Positions 7,055-8,059 of a DNA stretch of 8,059 nucleotides are shown in pieces (the first letter of the stretch is position 1; the number at the start of each line of letters is the position of its first letter). The position numbers and the translations under genes were made by a program. This DNA comes from an uncultured Oscillospiraceae bacterium. Lineage in GTDB: Bacteria > Bacillota > Clostridia > Oscillospirales > Oscillospiraceae. Location: contig CAKUKL010000059.1 in the NCBI GenBank assembly GCA_934662925.1, positions 1 to 8,059 on the forward strand, written 5' to 3'. The notes below the pieces were generated by a model that made no database searches, had not been told where the DNA came from, and saw only the letters and a list, made by a program, of their open reading frames with translations.

Positions 7055-7606
7055 TCAGTAGTTGTCGGCGTACCAGTCGGCCAGCGCCCGGGTGAGCCGG
7101 AGCGCCGCGCCGCCGTAGTCGCCGTCGGCAAAGTCCGCCTCCATGTAGTCATAGGCATAGTCGGAGCAGTCCTGATCAGAGAACATGCTCACCAGCCCCG
7201 CGCCCTGCACCAGCCAGTAGTTGTCACCGGAGATGTCCAGCACCACAATGAAATCGTACTCGCCCAGACCGATGTCGTCGGCGTAGTCCAGTGCGAACTG
7301 GCCCAGATCATCGGAATTTTCGTTGACGGTGACCACAGCGACCATAACGCCGTAGTTGTTCAGCAGGCTGCTGTTGATGTCCTCGATCTGGTTTTCCACG
7401 CTCCGGGACAGCACCCCCGCCTCGTCGTAGACGGTCTGGGTGTCCGGCGCGGCATTGTCTGACGCGATGGGCTGATGGCCGATGTCCGAGGCGCCCGGCC
7501 CGGGGGCAGGGCTCACCGGGGCCTTCGCCCGGCCGATGCCCACGGCGGCGGCCACCATGACGATGGTCAGCAGGACGGCGACACCCTGTTTTTTGAAAAT
7601 ATTCAT
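7055..7606 (-). CDS. Secreted or membrane-anchored TPM-domain protein
   Basis: A 183-residue protein. Residues 1-29 are a signal peptide or membrane anchor: basic NIFKKQ, a hydrophobic core VAVLLTIVMVAAAVGI, then AKA at 27-29 as a possible cleavage site. A Pro/Ala/Gly linker (30-57) leads to a TPM domain (PF04536, YgcG type; about 59-178) with the opening VYDEAGVLS (59-67), the strand VMVAVVTVNE (88-97), a YDFIVVLDISGDNYWLVQGAGL core (117-138) and the closing helix. TPM domains act outside the membrane; members have been linked to phosphatase activity and to photosystem or envelope protein maintenance, and the role here is unknown. The start is ATG 7606, with AAAGGAG six bases upstream; extending to 7747 would cross hairpin repeats. 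The domain ends the protein: the membrane segment and Gly-rich tail usual in the family are absent, but are encoded by the next gene. Confidence 0.85.
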   Translation of the reverse strand: MNIFKKQGVAVLLTIVMVAAAVGIGRAKAPVSPAPGPGASDIGHQPIASDNAAPDTQTVYDEAGVLSRSVENQIEDINSSLLNNYGVMVAVVTVNENSDDLGQFALDYADDIGLGEYDFIVVLDISGDNYWLVQGAGLVSMFSDQDCSDYAYDYMEADFADGDYGGAALRLTRALADWYADNY

Positions 7607-7612
7607 AGAAGT

Positions 7613-7619
7613 CTCCTTT
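7613..7619 (-). promoter_or_regulatory. Ribosome binding site of TPM gene, one base from a hairpin
   Basis: AAAGGAG lies six bases before ATG 7606. The stem at 7621-7639 ends one base away on the 5' side in the transcript, so a folded leader would present this site right at the stem base. No convincing promoter is seen in the roughly 150 bases upstream; the transcript probably starts farther right, within or beyond the hairpin array. Confidence 0.75.
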
Positions 7620-7620
7620 T

Positions 7621-7672
7621 CGTCAGGCAGCGCCTGACGGCGGGGTTCTTTTTGCTTCTGCAAAAAGAACCC
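7621..7672. repeat. Hairpin-pair unit A
   Basis: Two adjoining hairpins. The first has arms CGTCAGG / CCTGACG (7621-7627, 7633-7639) with loop CAGCG; its innermost loop bases C and G can add an eighth pair. The second is a perfect 13-base-pair stem, GGGTTCTTTTTGC / GCAAAAAGAACCC (7643-7655, 7660-7672), with loop TTCT. Unit B, 190 bases to the right, aligns with it without gaps. Confidence 0.8.
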
Positions 7673-7678
7673 AAAAAC

Positions 7679-7697
7679 CAAAGGGCGCAGCCCTTTG
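7679..7697. repeat. Perfect 8-bp hairpin
   Basis: CAAAGGGC (7679-7686) pairs with GCCCTTTG (7690-7697) around the loop GCA. Read on the minus strand it is followed by GTTTTTGGG, which resembles a weak intrinsic terminator pointing toward the TPM gene. That would allow attenuation, but the T-run is interrupted and this is only a possibility. Confidence 0.7.
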
Positions 7698-7706
7698 CAC
7701 CTTTTT

Positions 7707-7724
7707 TCTTCTTTCGAAAGAAGA
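7707..7724. repeat. Perfect 18-bp palindrome
   Basis: TCTTCTTTC and GAAAGAAGA meet with no spacer. Its right end overlaps an alternative 6-base-pair hairpin, GAGAAA (7723-7728) with TTTCTC (7734-7739), so the two folds compete over 7723-7724. Confidence 0.65.
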
Positions 7725-7761
7725 GAAACGCTTTTTCTCGACCCCATTCTCGGGATGGAAT

Positions 7762-7779
7762 TCGCCGGAAGTCCGGCGA
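7762..7779. repeat. 8-bp inverted repeat with 2-base centre
   Basis: TCGCCGGA (7762-7769) and TCCGGCGA (7772-7779) around AG. The 2-base centre is too tight for a full hairpin loop, so it would fold with a shorter stem or serve as a duplex binding site. Confidence 0.6.
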
Positions 7780-7789
7780 GGGACTATGA

Positions 7790-7806
7790 GCGTCCTCCGC
7801 GGACGC
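7790..7806. repeat. 6-bp hairpin
   Basis: GCGTCC (7790-7795) and GGACGC (7801-7806) around TCCGC. It lies five bases left of unit B. It is the weakest stem in the array and could be chance in GC-rich DNA, but its position continues the regular series. Confidence 0.5.
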
Positions 7807-7810
7807 GGAG

Positions 7811-7862
7811 CGTCAGGTTTCGCCTGACGGCGACATCCTTTTTGTGCGCACAAAAAGGATGC
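7811..7862. repeat. Hairpin-pair unit B
   Basis: The first hairpin has the same arms as in unit A, CGTCAGG / CCTGACG (7811-7817, 7823-7829), but loop TTTCG. The second, at 7834-7861, is a perfect 28-base palindrome with arms CATCCTTTTTGTGC / GCACAAAAAGGATG. Aligned to unit A at offset 190, four pairs of the second stem changed on both sides and still pair. Confidence 0.85.
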
Positions 7863-7871
7863 AAAAATGCG

Positions 7872-7942
7872 CTTAGGGGAAAAACGCGGTCGGCTCCGAA
7901 CGCTGAAGGGCGCGTTCTGCGCTCCAGCGTTTCCCCCCTAAG
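7872..7942. repeat. Nested long inverted repeat
   Basis: The outer stem is CTTAGGGG (7872-7879) with CCCCTAAG (7935-7942). An inner stem, AACGCTG (7899-7905) with CAGCGTT (7925-7931), continues through a 2-base bulge into GGGCGC (7908-7913) with GCGCTC (7919-7924, one G-T pair), closed by loop GTTCT. A 19-base left-side internal loop (7880-7898) separates outer and inner stems. It is the largest fold of the array and marks its right edge. Confidence 0.7.
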
Positions 7943-8059
7943 AACCTGATTTTTACGGGGACGCAGGCAAATGGTGCATCGTTCTACCGACCGGCGCGAG
8001 GTAAGCTGACACGCAAAGCCGCTGTTTATCGCTGCCGCTCCAATGGCGCTTGTTATAGC
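7943..8059. other. Right-edge sequence with no recognised feature
   Basis: No palindromes of note, no RNA gene and no supported reading frame. A minus-strand frame is open from the window edge to a stop near 7783, but it runs through the hairpin array and resembles no family. Two bases short of the edge the sequence is still of intergenic character, so the promoter of the TPM operon or the next gene may lie beyond. Confidence 0.4.

Larger units (their letters stand above)
7607..7945. repeat. Dense array of inverted repeats upstream of TPM operon
   Basis: About 340 bases made largely of stem-loops: 7621-7639, 7643-7672, 7679-7697, 7707-7724, 7762-7779, 7790-7806, 7811-7829, 7833-7862 and 7872-7942. 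Most stems are perfect, 6 to 14 base pairs, with short loops. No gene is convincing in either strand. The layout suggests a mosaic intergenic repeat of the REP/BIME or MITE kind, or a structured leader RNA. It lacks the repeat-spacer pattern of CRISPR and any transposase. Which of these it is cannot be told from one copy. Confidence 0.75.

Noticed and set aside
6358..7095. Ala-rich plus-strand frame and Pro/Ala-rich minus-strand frame (6378-6935) over the Gly-rich gene
   Set aside because: Both arise from the GC-only repeats. Only the 6463-7035 minus frame has a strong ribosome site, a membrane segment, operon spacing and a terminator just after its stop.
7607..7747. N-terminal extension of the TPM protein to an ATG at 7747
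   Set aside because: The extension would be read through three hairpins and has a basic, non-signal sequence. The internal ATG 7606 has AAAGGAG six bases upstream and begins a proper signal peptide.
7621..7942. CRISPR array
   Set aside because: There is no constant repeat alternating with unique spacers of uniform length. The only repeated unit occurs twice, 190 bases apart, and the rest are unrelated palindromes.
8043..8059. Start of a plus-strand gene (ATG near the right edge)
   Set aside because: No ribosome binding site precedes it, and only a few codons are inside the window.

Overview
The window looks like chromosomal DNA from a high-GC Firmicute of the gut Oscillospiraceae type (Oscillibacter/Flavonifractor-like). 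This is inferred from GC-rich codon use, strong AGGAG-type ribosome binding sites, intrinsic terminators with T-runs, and the gene families present (DUF815 ATPase, one-chain MacB-like ABC exporter, Na/Pi-PhoU transporter, TPM-domain protein). No marker gene fixes the species.

Layout: (1) 2-805, plus strand, is the 3' part of a DUF815-family AAA-type ATPase. (2) 806-1196 has no convincing gene, but holds a cluster of TTGCAC words. A bidirectional terminator at 1197-1231 closes the convergent boundary. (3) 1260-4259, minus strand, is a 999-residue ABC exporter (ATPase plus FtsX/MacB-type permease) with a very large extracellular domain. It has its own promoter (perfect TTGACA -35) with a small palindrome between -35 and -10. 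(4) 4464-6236, minus strand, is a Na/phosphate cotransporter-family protein with a C-terminal PhoU domain. Its terminator (4427-4455) separates it from the ABC gene, and it has an extended -10 promoter. (5) 6463-7606, minus strand, is a two-gene operon: a secreted TPM-domain protein, then, 19 bases later, a TTG-started protein made of one short membrane segment and a Gly/Pro/Arg-rich tail. Together they reproduce, as two polypeptides, the usual single-chain order of this family (signal, TPM, membrane segment, Gly-rich tail). A strong terminator follows. (6) 7607-8059 has no recognisable gene and is mostly a dense array of inverted repeats.

The most unusual signal is the right-hand array. Two units exactly 190 bases apart (starting at 7621 and 7811) align without gaps over about 58 bases. 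Each is a short hairpin followed by a long one. The first stem is unchanged and only its loop differs. In the second stem four base pairs differ by double, pairing-preserving changes. That points to selection for, or templated maintenance of, the folded structure rather than the sequence. At least five more hairpins lie around the units. The array sits directly upstream of the TPM operon, with one hairpin one base from the TPM ribosome binding site.

The four minus-strand genes form three separate transcription units, judging from terminators and promoters. They share a cell-envelope or membrane-transport theme, but nothing in the sequence shows that they act together.
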